The notes under the pieces are model-generated. The model searched no databases, was not told where the DNA came from, and saw nothing but the letters and a program-made list of their open reading frames with translations. Source: DAOUJI01 sp034422875 (GTDB lineage: Bacteria; Chloroflexota; Dehalococcoidia; Lucifugimonadales; JAGWBF01). Taken from it: a DNA stretch of 64,000 nucleotides. The translations under genes were made by a program, and so were the position numbers. The stretch spans positions 37,942 through 101,941 of the forward strand of contig DAOUJI010000031.1 in NCBI GenBank assembly GCA_034422875.1, written 5' to 3'. Shown one piece after another: positions 27,141 to 35,873 of the stretch (positions within the stretch are counted from its first letter, which is position 1; the number at the start of each line of letters is the position of its first letter).

Positions 27141-27413
27141 CTACCTGGTGTTCTTCAGTTCGGACATGTCCCGGTCTTTGAAGTAGTCGTAGTTCTTCCC
27201 GATGTATTCCGCCCACTCGGTGGGGACCGAGTCCTCGGCGAATATCGCCGTCACCGGGCACACCGGCTCACAGGCTGCGCAGTCGATGCACTCGTCTGGG
27301 TGGATGTAGTACATGTCGTCTTCGTCGGTGGTGTATATGCAGTCCACCGGGCAGACATCCACACACGCTGCGTCCTTTACGCCTACACAAGGTTCTGAAA
27401 TGATGTAAGTCAT
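27141..27413 (-). CDS. 7Fe ferredoxin (FdxA type)
   Basis: A 90-residue electron carrier. C9-x7-C17-x3-C21-P forms the [3Fe-4S] part and the later CIDCAACEPVCP supplies the [4Fe-4S] cluster, the layout of Thermus and mycobacterial 7Fe ferredoxins. The conserved VPTEWAEYIGKNYDYF tail follows. It may donate electrons to the P450s encoded in this window, but it is not linked to them. Its promoter carries a palindrome. Confidence 0.92.
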   Translation of the reverse strand: MTYIISEPCVGVKDAACVDVCPVDCIYTTDEDDMYYIHPDECIDCAACEPVCPVTAIFAEDSVPTEWAEYIGKNYDYFKDRDMSELKNTR

Positions 27414-27485
27414 CTGTTAACGGACCTCCGCTGCAATCAGTGTCGCCGGGCGAGCAGGGAATTCTCCCCCTAATCCAGAGGCAAT

Positions 27486-27511
27486 ATTATAACACGGGTT
27501 TGTCGCCCGTG
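27486..27511 (-). promoter_or_regulatory. Ferredoxin promoter -10 box with adjacent palindrome
   Basis: On the minus strand a TATAAT (27491-27486) preceded by TGT forms an extended -10. Immediately upstream, CACGGG and CCCGTG arms (27493-27498 and 27506-27511) with a 7-nt loop make an inverted repeat in the -10/-35 spacer, where a repressor could bind. The leader would be about 65 nt. Confidence 0.45.
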
Positions 27512-27595
27512 CAGGCAATTGACAACCAGAAAAAGCCGACTCTGGAAGTTCGGAAAGACCAATCGGCGATGAGCCTACCGGAAACACCTGTGCCT

Positions 27596-28012
27596 CTAGG
27601 CTGTGCGGGCGTTGTCCAGGTATTCCTGGAGGATGACTGCGGCCGAGGCGGCGTCCAAGTCCCCCTTGGACCTGGAAGGGCTCCGGCCTGCCTCGACCAT
27701 CAGCCGCTGGGCCTCGGCAGTGGAGAAACGCTCGTCCTGGGTCTCAACCTGGAGTTCTGTGCTTGAAGACAACTCCTGGATGAACCTGGACACCTTCCGG
27801 GCCTGAGGGCCAAGGGTCCCGTTCAAGGAGACAGGCATGCCGACCAGTATTGTCTGAGCGTCAACCGACTTAGCTTCATCGGCGACTCTCGCGACGTCGA
27901 CCCGCAGGTTCTTTCGCATAATATGACCGATGGGCCGGGCGAGTGAGCCTGTCGGATCGCTGAGTGCCATACCTATACGGCGGTCGCCGACGTCCAGGCA
28001 CAAGACCCTCAC
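27596..28012 (-). CDS. ruvX: Putative pre-16S rRNA nuclease / Holliday junction resolvase (YqgF)
   Basis: A 138-residue RNase H-fold protein. The first strand LCLDVGDRRIGMALSD carries the catalytic Asp, VGMPVSLNGTLG is the second signature, and ETQDERFSTAEAQ holds the further acidic residues. YqgF matures the 16S rRNA 5' end in bacteria. It overlaps the end of alaS by 4 nt, a common alaS-ruvX arrangement. Confidence 0.92.
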   Translation of the reverse strand: MRVLCLDVGDRRIGMALSDPTGSLARPIGHIMRKNLRVDVARVADEAKSVDAQTILVGMPVSLNGTLGPQARKVSRFIQELSSSTELQVETQDERFSTAEAQRLMVEAGRSPSRSKGDLDAASAAVILQEYLDNARTA

Positions 28013-30645
28013 TTCCCCAGCCCTTTCCGCACCAGCTCCGGCGTCGCCCGCAGAGCATCGTCCAGCTTGTCGGGGTCTCTGCCGCCGGCCTGGGCCATGT
28101 CTGGCCTGCCGCCGCCACCGCCGCCCATTATTTGAGCCGCCTCTTTGACGATGTTCCCGGCGTGGAGTCCCGCGTCCACAAGGTCTCTGGTTACCATAGC
28201 CATGAGCGCCGGCCGCCCGTCGGACACCGACCCCAGGACGATTACGCCGCTGGACAGCTTGTCCCTGAGCCAGTCGCCCATCTCCCGTATCGCGTCGGAG
28301 CTGGCGGCGGAAGTGCGCACGGCAAGCACCTTGACGCCGTCCACGTCCTGCACCTTCGGAAGCGCTTCTTCCGCTTCGGCTTTGAGGTTCATGCGCTCCA
28401 GGGACTCCAACCTCTTGCGGAGGTTGTCCCAGTCCTGGAGAAAACTGTCCAGCCGGCTCTCCAGGTCCACGGAAGCCGTCTGGAGCTTCTGAGCCAAAGA
28501 GTCGATCAGGGTAGACCGTTCGACGAACAACTCATGCGCGACACGGCCAGTAACCGCCTCTATCCTTCTCATCCCCCCGCCAATTCCGGAGTCTCCTATG
28601 ACGAACAGCGGGCCCACCTCACCAGTGTGGTGAACATGGGTGCCGCCGCACACCTCGACGCTGAAGGTGTCTCCCCCACTGGACATTTCCACGACCCGCA
28701 CCACATCCCCATAGCGGTCTCCAAAGAAGGCCAACGCGCCGTCTTCCACGGCCTGGGTGAGGCTGGACTCCCGTACGCTCACCTGCAGGTTGTCCATGAT
28801 TTTGTCGTTGACCAATGACTGAATGTCCATCTGCTCTTCCCTGGACAGCGGACCGACGTGGCTGTAATCGAAACGCAGCCGGTCGGGAGCAACGTAAGAG
28901 CCGGCCTGACGCACGTGGGGACCAAGAGTCTGGCGCAGGGCCGCGTGCAGGAGGTGGGTCCCGCTGTGGTTGCGAGCGGCGTCGGCCCTGGACCTTGCCT
29001 CTACAACCGCTTCCACACGGTCGCCCAGGGAAAGGCCTCCCCGCTCGACGACGCCCTCGTGGACAATAAGTCCAGCCACGGGCGCATGGGTGTGTTCGAC
29101 TCGAACCGACCCATTGGGGGCGGTAATTACGCCAGAGTCACCGACCTGGCCTCCGCCCTCAGGGTAGAAGGGCGTGTCCTGGAGCACGACCTCCACTTTC
29201 TTTCCTTCGGAGGCGTGGCCAACCGGTGCGTCGTCTTCCAACAGAGCCACTACCACCGAGGCCCGGGAGAGGCCCTCGTACCCGACGAATTGCACGGCAT
29301 CGACGCCCAGGTCTTCGTATGTGGTCAGTTTCTCCATGCCGCCCACGAATACATGAGCCGAACGCGCCCGTTCCCGCTGGGCTTCCATCTCCCTCTCGAA
29401 CCCCTCCATGTCCACGGTAAGGCCTCTTTCGGAGGCGATCTCCGAGGTCAATTCGGGAGGGAACCCGTAGGTGTCAGACAGGGTAAACGCATCGGACCCG
29501 GAAAGCACGCCGACGCCTTTGTGCGCCTCCAGCAGTCCTTCCAGGATGCCCATGCCCCGTTCGTAGGTCTGGGCAAAGCGTTCCTCCTCCTGGCTGACTA
29601 CCCTCTGGATGAAGGAGCGGTTGGCCGACAGTTCAGGGTAGGCGCTCTGGAAGCGGTCCACGGCAGAGTCGGCAATGTGCGCAAAGAAGGCTTGGTCGAG
29701 ACCCAGACGCTTGCCGTATCTGATCGCCCGGCGTATGACCCGCCTCAGCACATAACCCCGGCCTGCATTGCCGGGGACGACTCCGTCGTTGATGAGGAAG
29801 GCCACCGCACGCCCATGTTCGGCCACCACACGCAATGCGTAATCAGTTTCGGAGTCCTGGGCGTAGGGCTTTCCGCTCAACTCGACGGCTCGGTCCAGAA
29901 TGGGCCGCAGGAGGTCTGTCTCGTATACGCTGGTCTTTTGCTGGAGAACGGCCGCCGCCCGCTCCAGGCCCATGCCTGTGTCGATGCTGGGAGCTGGCAG
30001 CGGAGTGCGGGAGCCGTCCACGCTCTGGTAGTACTGCATGAACACCAGGTTCCAAAGCTCCACGAACCGCTCACATTCGTGGTTGGGATGGCAGCCGGGT
30101 TGGCCGCAGCCACGCTCGATGCCTCCGTCGTAATGTATCTCGCTGCAGGGTCCGCAAGGCCCTTCGATGCCGGCAGGGCCCCACCAGTTGTCCTCGTCAC
30201 CGTACCTGAATATCCGCTCCACGGGAACGCCGACGCCTTCATTCCATAGTTTGAAAGCCTCTTCATCATCAAGGTATATGGTCACAAAGAGCCGCTCGGG
30301 TTCCAGCTTGAAATGCTGAGTGACAAATTCCCAGGACCAGTCCACCGCCTCCGGTTTGAAGTAGTCTCCGACGGAGAAGTTGCCCAACATCTCGAAGAAG
30401 GTCAGGTGCTTGTGGTCGCCAACTTCTTCCACGTCGGATGTGCGGAAGCTCTTCTGAACCGAGGTGAGACGCTTGGCCGGCGGAGTGGTCTCGCCCATGA
30501 AGTAGGGCTTGAAGGGGACCATTCCAGCGCTGGTGAACAGCAGTGTGGGGTCTCCCGAGGGAATCAAAGAAGCGCTTGGGACAATAGTGTGCGCTTTGTC
30601 CTGGAAGAACTCCAAGAAGACCCGGCGAATATGGTCTCCGTCCAT
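28009..30645 (-). CDS. alaS: Alanyl-tRNA synthetase
   Basis: The 878-residue class II synthetase charging tRNA-Ala. The catalytic core begins with FLEFFQDKAHTIVPSASL, motif 2 lies around TFFEMLGNFSVGDYFK, and the editing domain contains HSGTHLLHAALR (zinc-site His pair) and the later CGGTHVHHTGEVG. A C-Ala domain follows with the glycine-rich MGGGGGGRPDMAQAGG segment. Family length is normal. Confidence 0.97.
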   Translation of the reverse strand: MDGDHIRRVFLEFFQDKAHTIVPSASLIPSGDPTLLFTSAGMVPFKPYFMGETTPPAKRLTSVQKSFRTSDVEEVGDHKHLTFFEMLGNFSVGDYFKPEAVDWSWEFVTQHFKLEPERLFVTIYLDDEEAFKLWNEGVGVPVERIFRYGDEDNWWGPAGIEGPCGPCSEIHYDGGIERGCGQPGCHPNHECERFVELWNLVFMQYYQSVDGSRTPLPAPSIDTGMGLERAAAVLQQKTSVYETDLLRPILDRAVELSGKPYAQDSETDYALRVVAEHGRAVAFLINDGVVPGNAGRGYVLRRVIRRAIRYGKRLGLDQAFFAHIADSAVDRFQSAYPELSANRSFIQRVVSQEEERFAQTYERGMGILEGLLEAHKGVGVLSGSDAFTLSDTYGFPPELTSEIASERGLTVDMEGFEREMEAQRERARSAHVFVGGMEKLTTYEDLGVDAVQFVGYEGLSRASVVVALLEDDAPVGHASEGKKVEVVLQDTPFYPEGGGQVGDSGVITAPNGSVRVEHTHAPVAGLIVHEGVVERGGLSLGDRVEAVVEARSRADAARNHSGTHLLHAALRQTLGPHVRQAGSYVAPDRLRFDYSHVGPLSREEQMDIQSLVNDKIMDNLQVSVRESSLTQAVEDGALAFFGDRYGDVVRVVEMSSGGDTFSVEVCGGTHVHHTGEVGPLFVIGDSGIGGGMRRIEAVTGRVAHELFVERSTLIDSLAQKLQTASVDLESRLDSFLQDWDNLRKRLESLERMNLKAEAEEALPKVQDVDGVKVLAVRTSAASSDAIREMGDWLRDKLSSGVIVLGSVSDGRPALMAMVTRDLVDAGLHAGNIVKEAAQIMGGGGGGRPDMAQAGGRDPDKLDDALRATPELVRKGLGK

Positions 30646-30758
30646 TGTCTCCTCTATCAGGTTCGCAGGCAGGCGGTAGGGCTCTCGAATCAGTGTAACT
30701 ATATCGAAAGGGCGCCGCCTAGTCCATTAACCCTATGTCGCATAAGCAGGTAAACCGA

Positions 30759-30787
30759 TTGACCGCCCTGTCGGGTTTCTCTACAAT
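30759..30787 (+). promoter_or_regulatory. Promoter of the SWIM mini-protein gene
   Basis: TTGACC (30759-30764), a 17-nt spacer and TACAAT (30782-30787) form a near-consensus sigma-70 promoter; the start would be near 30794, and AAGGAG precedes the ATG at 30821. Confidence 0.65.
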
Positions 30788-30820
30788 CAAAAGACGGGCC
30801 ACTTTATCCAAGGAGCCGGA

Positions 30821-31072
30821 ATGCACTCTAGTCTAGTCAGCAAGATCGAAAAGGCACGGATTTACGCTGAGGAACGGGACAGAATCAGCATCAAGTGTTT
30901 CAGCGCTTCATTTCGAGGCAATCACAACAGCTATGAAGTGAGCTACGAGGACGGCCAGTGGAGCTGTTCATGCTACTTCTTCGCAAACCATCAGACCTGC
31001 AGCCACACCATGGCCTTGGAGCGAATATTACAGGGCATGGTGCCTCAAACGGCGGTGTCGGAGCAGGTGTAG
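30821..31072 (+). CDS. SWIM zinc-finger mini-protein
   Basis: An 83-residue protein consisting of little besides a SWIM zinc finger: C-S-C at about 49-51, then Cys and His in TCSHTMAL eight residues later (CxCx8CxH). SWIM fingers bind DNA or proteins and usually sit in larger proteins such as helicases and transposases. It has its own strong promoter and a good ribosome-binding site and precedes tRNA-Gly. Partner and role unknown. Confidence 0.8.
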   Translation: MHSSLVSKIEKARIYAEERDRISIKCFSASFRGNHNSYEVSYEDGQWSCSCYFFANHQTCSHTMALERILQGMVPQTAVSEQV

Positions 31073-31083
31073 TCAGACTGCGT

Positions 31084-31158
31084 GCGGGCGTAACTCAGTG
31101 GTAGAGTGTCTGCTTCCCAAGCAGAAAGTCGAGGGTTCGAATCCCTTCGCCCGCTCCA
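31084..31158 (+). tRNA. tRNA-Gly (anticodon CCC)
   Basis: A 72-nt cloverleaf: acceptor arms GCGGGCG and CGCCCGC, anticodon stem TCTGC/GCAGA with loop TTCCCAA (anticodon CCC), T arm GAGGGTTCGAATCCCTT. Discriminator T at 31155 is followed by an encoded CCA at 31156-31158. Confidence 0.96.
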
Positions 31159-31208
31159 CACATTTCAACTGACGGCCGCCCTATTAGCCCGCACCAGGCG
31201 CCCCTGGG

Positions 31209-32003
31209 CTAACCCATCAGCTTGGGGTCAATCTGCATCAAGGACACGTGGGCTCCCTGCGGGTCCCTGATTAAGCAAATACGGCCCACGTCCTCTATGT
31301 CCATCGGGGGCATCACTTCGCTGGCGCCCATATCGTTAGCGCTCTTCAGAGAGTCGTCCAGGCCAGCTACGGCGATGTAGATGGACCAGTGGGGAGGAAG
31401 CTCACCCCATTCCTTCTTGATTTCCAACATGCCGCAGGCAGACTGGTCGCCCAGCCTGTATTCGAAGTACTCTCCCCCAGGGCTTGGACCGCTTCGGACC
31501 GACCACCCGAACAGGCCGCCATAGAATCGGGAAGCGACGTCCGTGTCGTTCGTGTACAACTCGTTCCAAGCCAGAGCTCCGGGCTCCCCGAACAGCTCGG
31601 CTCCGATGTTCTCCTTGGGCTGCCATACACTGAAGACGGCGCCCGTCGGGTCTTGCAGCACGGACATCCGACCGGAGTCGAAGACATCGAAGGGACCCAT
31701 GATCAGATTGCCGCCCAGGTCCTTGGCTCTGGCCGTGGAAGCGTCGGCGTCGTCCACGGTGAAGTAGCTCTGCCAGAAGGGCTGGCCGCCGGACTGTGCC
31801 ATCATTGAGTCGTCCATCTGGAACATGGCACAGACGTTTTTGCCGCCCTTGTTCAACATGACGTAGAAGCCCTGTTCTCCCATAGGCATTTCCACGAAGT
31901 CCAATCCCAGCAATTGGGTGTAGAACTTCTTGGAACCCTCTACGTCCGGCGTGGCCAGGTCTGCCCAGCTGAACATTCCAGGTTGGTGTTTGGTTATTTC
32001 CAT
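31209..32003 (-). CDS. VOC family protein (two glyoxalase-like domains)
   Basis: A 264-residue protein of two tandem vicinal-oxygen-chelate modules: the first starts at PGMFSWADLATPDVEGSKKFY and the second near GALAWNELYTNDTDVASRFYGGLFGW. Each module gives half of a metal site; the pattern is typical of glyoxalase/bleomycin-resistance-like proteins of unknown substrate, common in actinobacteria and Chloroflexota. Single gene between tRNA-Gly and the PII gene. Confidence 0.88.
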   Translation of the reverse strand: MEITKHQPGMFSWADLATPDVEGSKKFYTQLLGLDFVEMPMGEQGFYVMLNKGGKNVCAMFQMDDSMMAQSGGQPFWQSYFTVDDADASTARAKDLGGNLIMGPFDVFDSGRMSVLQDPTGAVFSVWQPKENIGAELFGEPGALAWNELYTNDTDVASRFYGGLFGWSVRSGPSPGGEYFEYRLGDQSACGMLEIKKEWGELPPHWSIYIAVAGLDDSLKSANDMGASEVMPPMDIEDVGRICLIRDPQGAHVSLMQIDPKLMG

Positions 32004-32066
32004 TGGTCCTCTCTCAAGTGGAGTCCGGCCGTAGTCGGACTTGTCGGGACTGGCAGCGTATAGACC

Positions 32067-32411
32067 CTAAAGGGCTTGTTCGCCTTCCTCACCCGTGCGT
32101 ACTCGGATGGCGTTGTCCACGCCGGTAATGAAAATCTTGCCGTCGCCGATTTCTCCCGTGCGGGAGTGTTCGATGATGGTGTCTACCGCCTTACGAGTGT
32201 CCTCGTTCTTGACCACCAGTTCCAGCTTCACCTTGGGCAGCATGTCCACCACGTAACGCCCCGTTCCCCTGGGCCCGCCGGTCATGACACCCCTCTGAAC
32301 GCCTCGTCCTGTGACGTGGACCACGTTCAGCCCTACGAGGCCCACCTCGGCAAGGGCGTTCGTCACTGCGTTGAGCCTGTCGGGTCTGATGATAGCCTCA
32401 ATTTTGTTCAT
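32067..32411 (-). CDS. PII nitrogen regulatory protein
   Basis: A 114-residue PII signal protein that senses ATP/ADP and 2-oxoglutarate. The start MNKIEAIIRPDRL, the VKLELVVKNED strand and the GEIGDGKIFI signature (about 86-95) are conserved. Y53 in the T-loop aligns with the uridylylated Tyr51 of E. coli GlnB, though the loop is two residues longer and reads RGVMTGGPRGTGRY. No ammonium transporter or glutamine synthetase gene is adjacent, so GlnB and GlnK cannot be told apart. Confidence 0.92.
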   Translation of the reverse strand: MNKIEAIIRPDRLNAVTNALAEVGLVGLNVVHVTGRGVQRGVMTGGPRGTGRYVVDMLPKVKLELVVKNEDTRKAVDTIIEHSRTGEIGDGKIFITGVDNAIRVRTGEEGEQAL

Positions 32412-32558
32412 GCCCTTCCCCCATTCGTAGATACTGCGTTATGGCCGCACCCAATTAATCTTATTACCTCGTGAGCCTACCTTTAGAATACGCTGTCAGC
32501 CTGGAATCCTCAAGTACCCTCGTAAAGACCTGATGGCGCCGTGAATCGAATTGGGAGT

Positions 32559-32564
32559 TATAAT
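32559..32564 (+). promoter_or_regulatory. -10 box of the antiporter gene (leaderless)
   Basis: TATAAT ends 11 nt before the ATG at 32576, so transcription would begin about 4-5 nt from the start codon. No Shine-Dalgarno sequence is present and no clear -35 box is seen. Confidence 0.5.
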
Positions 32565-32575
32565 AGCGTCCGCTT

Positions 32576-33562
32576 ATGAATGACCTCGTCACAGCCCTGC
32601 TCATCTTCTTTGCCAGCGCCGTCGCAGTGGTCGTGAGCGGGTCAGTACTGGCCAAGTACGGCGACGAGTTGGCCGAACGGAAGGGCTGGGGCCAACTCTG
32701 GGTGGGAACGATTCTTCTAGCGGCTGCTACGTCGCTGCCGGAACTTATCGCCAATATCACGGCTGCCTGGCGAGACGAACCCGGGCTGGCAGTGGGCAAC
32801 ATATTCGGCGCGAACATGGTCAACATGTTCTTCATGGCCGCCATCGCTTTGGCATTCGGAATCGGACGGTTCTTCGGCTCACTCGCTCCACAACACAGGC
32901 TGCTGGCTGGCGTCGCCCTCTCAGTCACCGCGTTGACGGTGGTCCTGGGTGCGTCAGGCCTCGGCGTTTCGGTGTTCAAGGTCGGACTGGGCTCGGCGAT
33001 CATTCTCGCAGCATATCTGGCGGGCGTTCGTATCCTATACGTCAACAGACCTGTGGCGTCTGGCGACGCCGCCGTCAAGGAATATAAAAGGCCCTTAGCA
33101 TGGACCTGGGCGTTCCTTGGCGCGGCGGCCCTGTGCATATTGGTCGCCGCTCCTGCAATGACCTACAGCGTCGAGCAGATTGCGGACGCCACCGGTCTCG
33201 CCACCAGCTTCCTGGGAGTTCTTGCAGTCGCCATCGTTACTGCACTCCCGGAAACGGCCACGTCTGTCGCTGCAACTCGCCTGGGGTCCCCCGACCTTGC
33301 GGTGGGCAACGTCTTTGGCAGCTGCGCATTCAACGTGGCGGCTCTGGCCGTGGCCGACCCCTTCTACAGGCAGGGAGTGCTTGTGTCAAGCATGGGCCCG
33401 GAGCATATCGCCGCGGGTGTGGCTGCCGTGGCCCTGATGGCGGCGGGCGGGGTCTTGATTTACACTCGTGGCGCACACCGCATCCTGAGCGCCAAACCCA
33501 TAGCCGGTCTGATGTTGATTGGCTACGCCGGGGCCATATTCCTGGTCTACCGCCTGAGCTAG
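32576..33562 (+). CDS. Sodium/calcium exchanger-family antiporter (CaCA)
   Basis: A 328-residue membrane protein of about ten helices with the two inverted alpha repeats: AAATSLPELIANI with VGNIFGANMVN (about 44-85), and VTALPETATSVAAT with VGNVFGSCAFN (about 222-260). The acidic residues in each LPE motif bind the cation. It would export Ca2+ in exchange for Na+ or H+. Its end overlaps the convergent cupin gene by 4 nt. Confidence 0.9.
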   Translation: MNDLVTALLIFFASAVAVVVSGSVLAKYGDELAERKGWGQLWVGTILLAAATSLPELIANITAAWRDEPGLAVGNIFGANMVNMFFMAAIALAFGIGRFFGSLAPQHRLLAGVALSVTALTVVLGASGLGVSVFKVGLGSAIILAAYLAGVRILYVNRPVASGDAAVKEYKRPLAWTWAFLGAAALCILVAAPAMTYSVEQIADATGLATSFLGVLAVAIVTALPETATSVAATRLGSPDLAVGNVFGSCAFNVAALAVADPFYRQGVLVSSMGPEHIAAGVAAVALMAAGGVLIYTRGAHRILSAKPIAGLMLIGYAGAIFLVYRLS

Positions 33563-33990
33563 ACCGTCGGGGGGCCAAGTCCTCCATAGGAGGCTGGTTG
33601 GGCTTCGTCCTCACCCGGCCAGGGCGGACAGGTGAAACAGAGAAATCTCAAGCCGTCAGGACCTGCGGCGAACTGGAAACTCCATCGCTTCGGAATCGTC
33701 AAAGCGTCTCCGGGTCCAACTTCCACCGGTTGCACCTGATCAGGCTTTTCGTCCGGAGGGCATCGCCATACCCGGCCGTAACCCTCCAATACGTACCAGA
33801 GCTCTTCCACGGTGCGGTGCCACACGGGACGGGACACCTGCCCAGCCTCCAATGTGACTTCAACTAAGGACGCCTTGGAGGCCGCTTCCGTGGCGCCCAG
33901 CAGCAGACGTATTTCGGAGCCGTCAGGGGCAAACGTGTCCGGGGACTCAGACCGGTGGCCTAAAGGAGGTGGGATGTTTTCGGCAGACAC
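33559..33990 (-). CDS. Cupin-domain protein
   Basis: A 143-residue single-domain cupin. Cupin motif 1 is WHRTVEELWYVLEG (about 57-70) with His and Glu residues, and motif 2 is near GDALTIPKRWSFQF. The usual second metal His is not obvious, so metal binding is uncertain. It begins 7 nt after the flavin monooxygenase gene and is probably cotranscribed. Substrate unknown. Confidence 0.8.
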   Translation of the reverse strand: MSAENIPPPLGHRSESPDTFAPDGSEIRLLLGATEAASKASLVEVTLEAGQVSRPVWHRTVEELWYVLEGYGRVWRCPPDEKPDQVQPVEVGPGDALTIPKRWSFQFAAGPDGLRFLCFTCPPWPGEDEAQPASYGGLGPPTV

Positions 33991-33997
33991 ATTCCAC

Positions 33998-35164
33998 CTA
34001 CAGGAAAGGTTTGAGCTGGACTTCCTTCAGAGCCGGTATCACCTCGCTGCCCAGCAACTCAATCGATCTCAGCACGTCTTCCTGGGGCATGGGGCCGTCG
34101 TTGCCGTAGATGTGAATGTAGCCGGGGTTCAGCCGCTCAATGACCATCCTTAGCTTGCGTATCACAGTGTCCGGGCTGCCGACTATGATATTGTCCAGTT
34201 CAAGCAAGTCCTCATAGCCAACCTGGTCGTTGAAGCCGCCCCCCATCGCCTGGCGGTCAGCTTTCAGGGCCATAGCCTCCCTAGTCTGGTAACCGGGAGG
34301 GTCGTTGTGCTCCCGCGGCCCGCGGCCCTTGTGGGCGCTGGTCCACATAAAGTTGCGGCCAATCTCCTTTGCCTTCTCATCGGTGTCGGCGCAGAACACG
34401 CGTATCAGATAGCCGAAATGCTCCGGCCCAGCTCGGAAACCGTACTCCTTGGCCACATCTACGTAGGTGTCCCGCAGCCACTCGGTGATGTGGAGAAGGG
34501 CGCCCAGGTTCATGTAGGGATACCCGTTCCTGGCGGCCCAGTAGACGCTTTCGGGGCTGCCAGTCCCGGGAAACCATATTGGCGGATGGGGTTTCTGGAC
34601 GGGGACCACCCAGGGATTGACCACGCGGTGGTGATAATACTTCCCCTCGTACCTGAACGGGCCTGGCTTGGTCCAGCATTCGATAATCAGGTCGTGGGCC
34701 TCCTGAAACCGGTCCCAGTTCTCGGTAGGGTCGATTCCCCCGTGGAGGCTCTCCACAGCCAGCCCCCGGACGAACCCAGAAATCAATCGTCCTCCCGAAT
34801 AGAGGTCGAGTATCGCCAGTTCCTCGGCCATACGCACCGGGTCGTGGATGGCGATTACGTTGCCCAGAATTGCGATCTTGACGTTCTTGGTCACCTTGCT
34901 GATTACGGCTGCGTCCAAGTTCACTGCAGCCTTCATGCACCAGTAAGACGAATGGTGCTCGTTGGTCATGATTCCGTCGAACCCGACCTGGTCCGCCGAG
35001 GCGTACTGTTCGTGGTACTCGTTGTACAGCTTTACCCCCTGCTGAGGGTCGAAATGAGTGTTGGGAAAGTCCAGCCTTCCCGACGGGTACTGGTTCAGGT
35101 CTTCTTCTGTAACGATGGAATAGGGCTGCTCGGTGAAATAGAAGAAATCGACGGTCTCTTTCAT
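33998..35164 (-). CDS. LLM-class flavin-dependent oxidoreductase (luciferase-like)
   Basis: A 388-residue TIM-barrel monooxygenase of the bacterial luciferase-like family, using reduced FMN or F420. Recognisable segments are the N-terminal strand, FDGIMTNEHHSSYWCMK, the conserved IAILGNVIAIHDPVRMAEELAILDLYSGGRLISGF core, and PIWFPGTGSPESVYWAARNG. It is the most divergent of the three such genes here. Substrate cannot be inferred; SAR202 genomes carry many of them. Confidence 0.88.
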   Translation of the reverse strand: MKETVDFFYFTEQPYSIVTEEDLNQYPSGRLDFPNTHFDPQQGVKLYNEYHEQYASADQVGFDGIMTNEHHSSYWCMKAAVNLDAAVISKVTKNVKIAILGNVIAIHDPVRMAEELAILDLYSGGRLISGFVRGLAVESLHGGIDPTENWDRFQEAHDLIIECWTKPGPFRYEGKYYHHRVVNPWVVPVQKPHPPIWFPGTGSPESVYWAARNGYPYMNLGALLHITEWLRDTYVDVAKEYGFRAGPEHFGYLIRVFCADTDEKAKEIGRNFMWTSAHKGRGPREHNDPPGYQTREAMALKADRQAMGGGFNDQVGYEDLLELDNIIVGSPDTVIRKLRMVIERLNPGYIHIYGNDGPMPQEDVLRSIELLGSEVIPALKEVQLKPFL

Positions 35165-35427
35165 TGGTTTTCGTCCTACTGATAGAAAATCCTGGGTGCC
35201 TTTACGGCGCCCGTGCAGACTGCGGCTTGAACTGTGCTCCGAATTAGGCGGCTCGAATGTACCAGCTTACGCCCCCTGGCACAAGCCGAAGACTGTAGAC
35301 AAGTCCTTGTGACTGGGCTTAAATCAAGAGGAGTTGGAGACGTCCCAGTTGACTATCGACCAGGCTACCGTACTGCTGTAGACTTGGCTCACAAACGGCA
35401 GATCCTCGTTTTTGATAGGAGGTATCC
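35165..35427. other. Divergent intergenic region without a recognised gene
   Basis: About 260 bp between the flavin monooxygenase and the membrane-protein gene. A 66-codon frame (35234-35434) does not resemble any family, in particular not a HigB toxin. AGGAGGT lies 5 nt before the next ATG. No promoter stands out. Confidence 0.5.
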
Positions 35428-35862
35428 ATGCTGAACGCTGTGAAACTCGTCGCTGGAATCTACATGATAGCCCTGGCTGTCGTGGTGGCCGGACACCTCC
35501 TTGCCACGCAGGTCTACGACGCTGGACTGACCGGCACGGCGTTGACCGTTTGGAGAGTGCTGGACCCGATGATGGTCGTTGGCGTGGCCATGGCGCTTAT
35601 AGTCGCGGCCTGCAGGAAGCGTTGCGTCTGCAACGACATGACTGACAAGTCAGTCAATCGGGAGTGGCTGGAGGCGAACTTCACCTTCTACTTCTCCGGT
35701 GCGTTGCTGCTGGCTCTCCTTTGGAACTGGTTCGGAGTGGAGTGGTCTAATCCCACCACGTCAAGCGCTCTGCTGTGGGTGATCACTGACTCGACGCTTC
35801 CCTTCCTGATGGGTTCCACTTCTTTCCGGCTTATCCGGGAGGCCACGGCCAAACCGGGGTAG
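35428..35862 (+). CDS. Four-helix membrane protein of unknown function
   Basis: A 144-residue protein with probable membrane helices at about 4-27, 43-62, 85-104 and 115-130, and a short cytoplasmic segment with three Cys (CRKRCVC) between helices 2 and 3. A strong AGGAGGT ribosome-binding site supports the start. It lies 11 nt before the HigA-like gene on the same strand. No family is recognised. Confidence 0.7.
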   Translation: MLNAVKLVAGIYMIALAVVVAGHLLATQVYDAGLTGTALTVWRVLDPMMVVGVAMALIVAACRKRCVCNDMTDKSVNREWLEANFTFYFSGALLLALLWNWFGVEWSNPTTSSALLWVITDSTLPFLMGSTSFRLIREATAKPG

Positions 35863-35873
35863 AAAGGGGAATC

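Noticed and set aside
31184..31212. Hairpin TTAGCCC/GGGCTAA as a terminator between tRNA-Gly and the VOC gene
   Set aside because: The stem is short, the loop long, no T-run follows and it overlaps the VOC stop codon.
35234..35434. 66-codon frame upstream of the HigA-like gene as a HigB toxin
   Set aside because: It has no HigB-like residues and overlaps the ribosome-binding site and start of the following gene.
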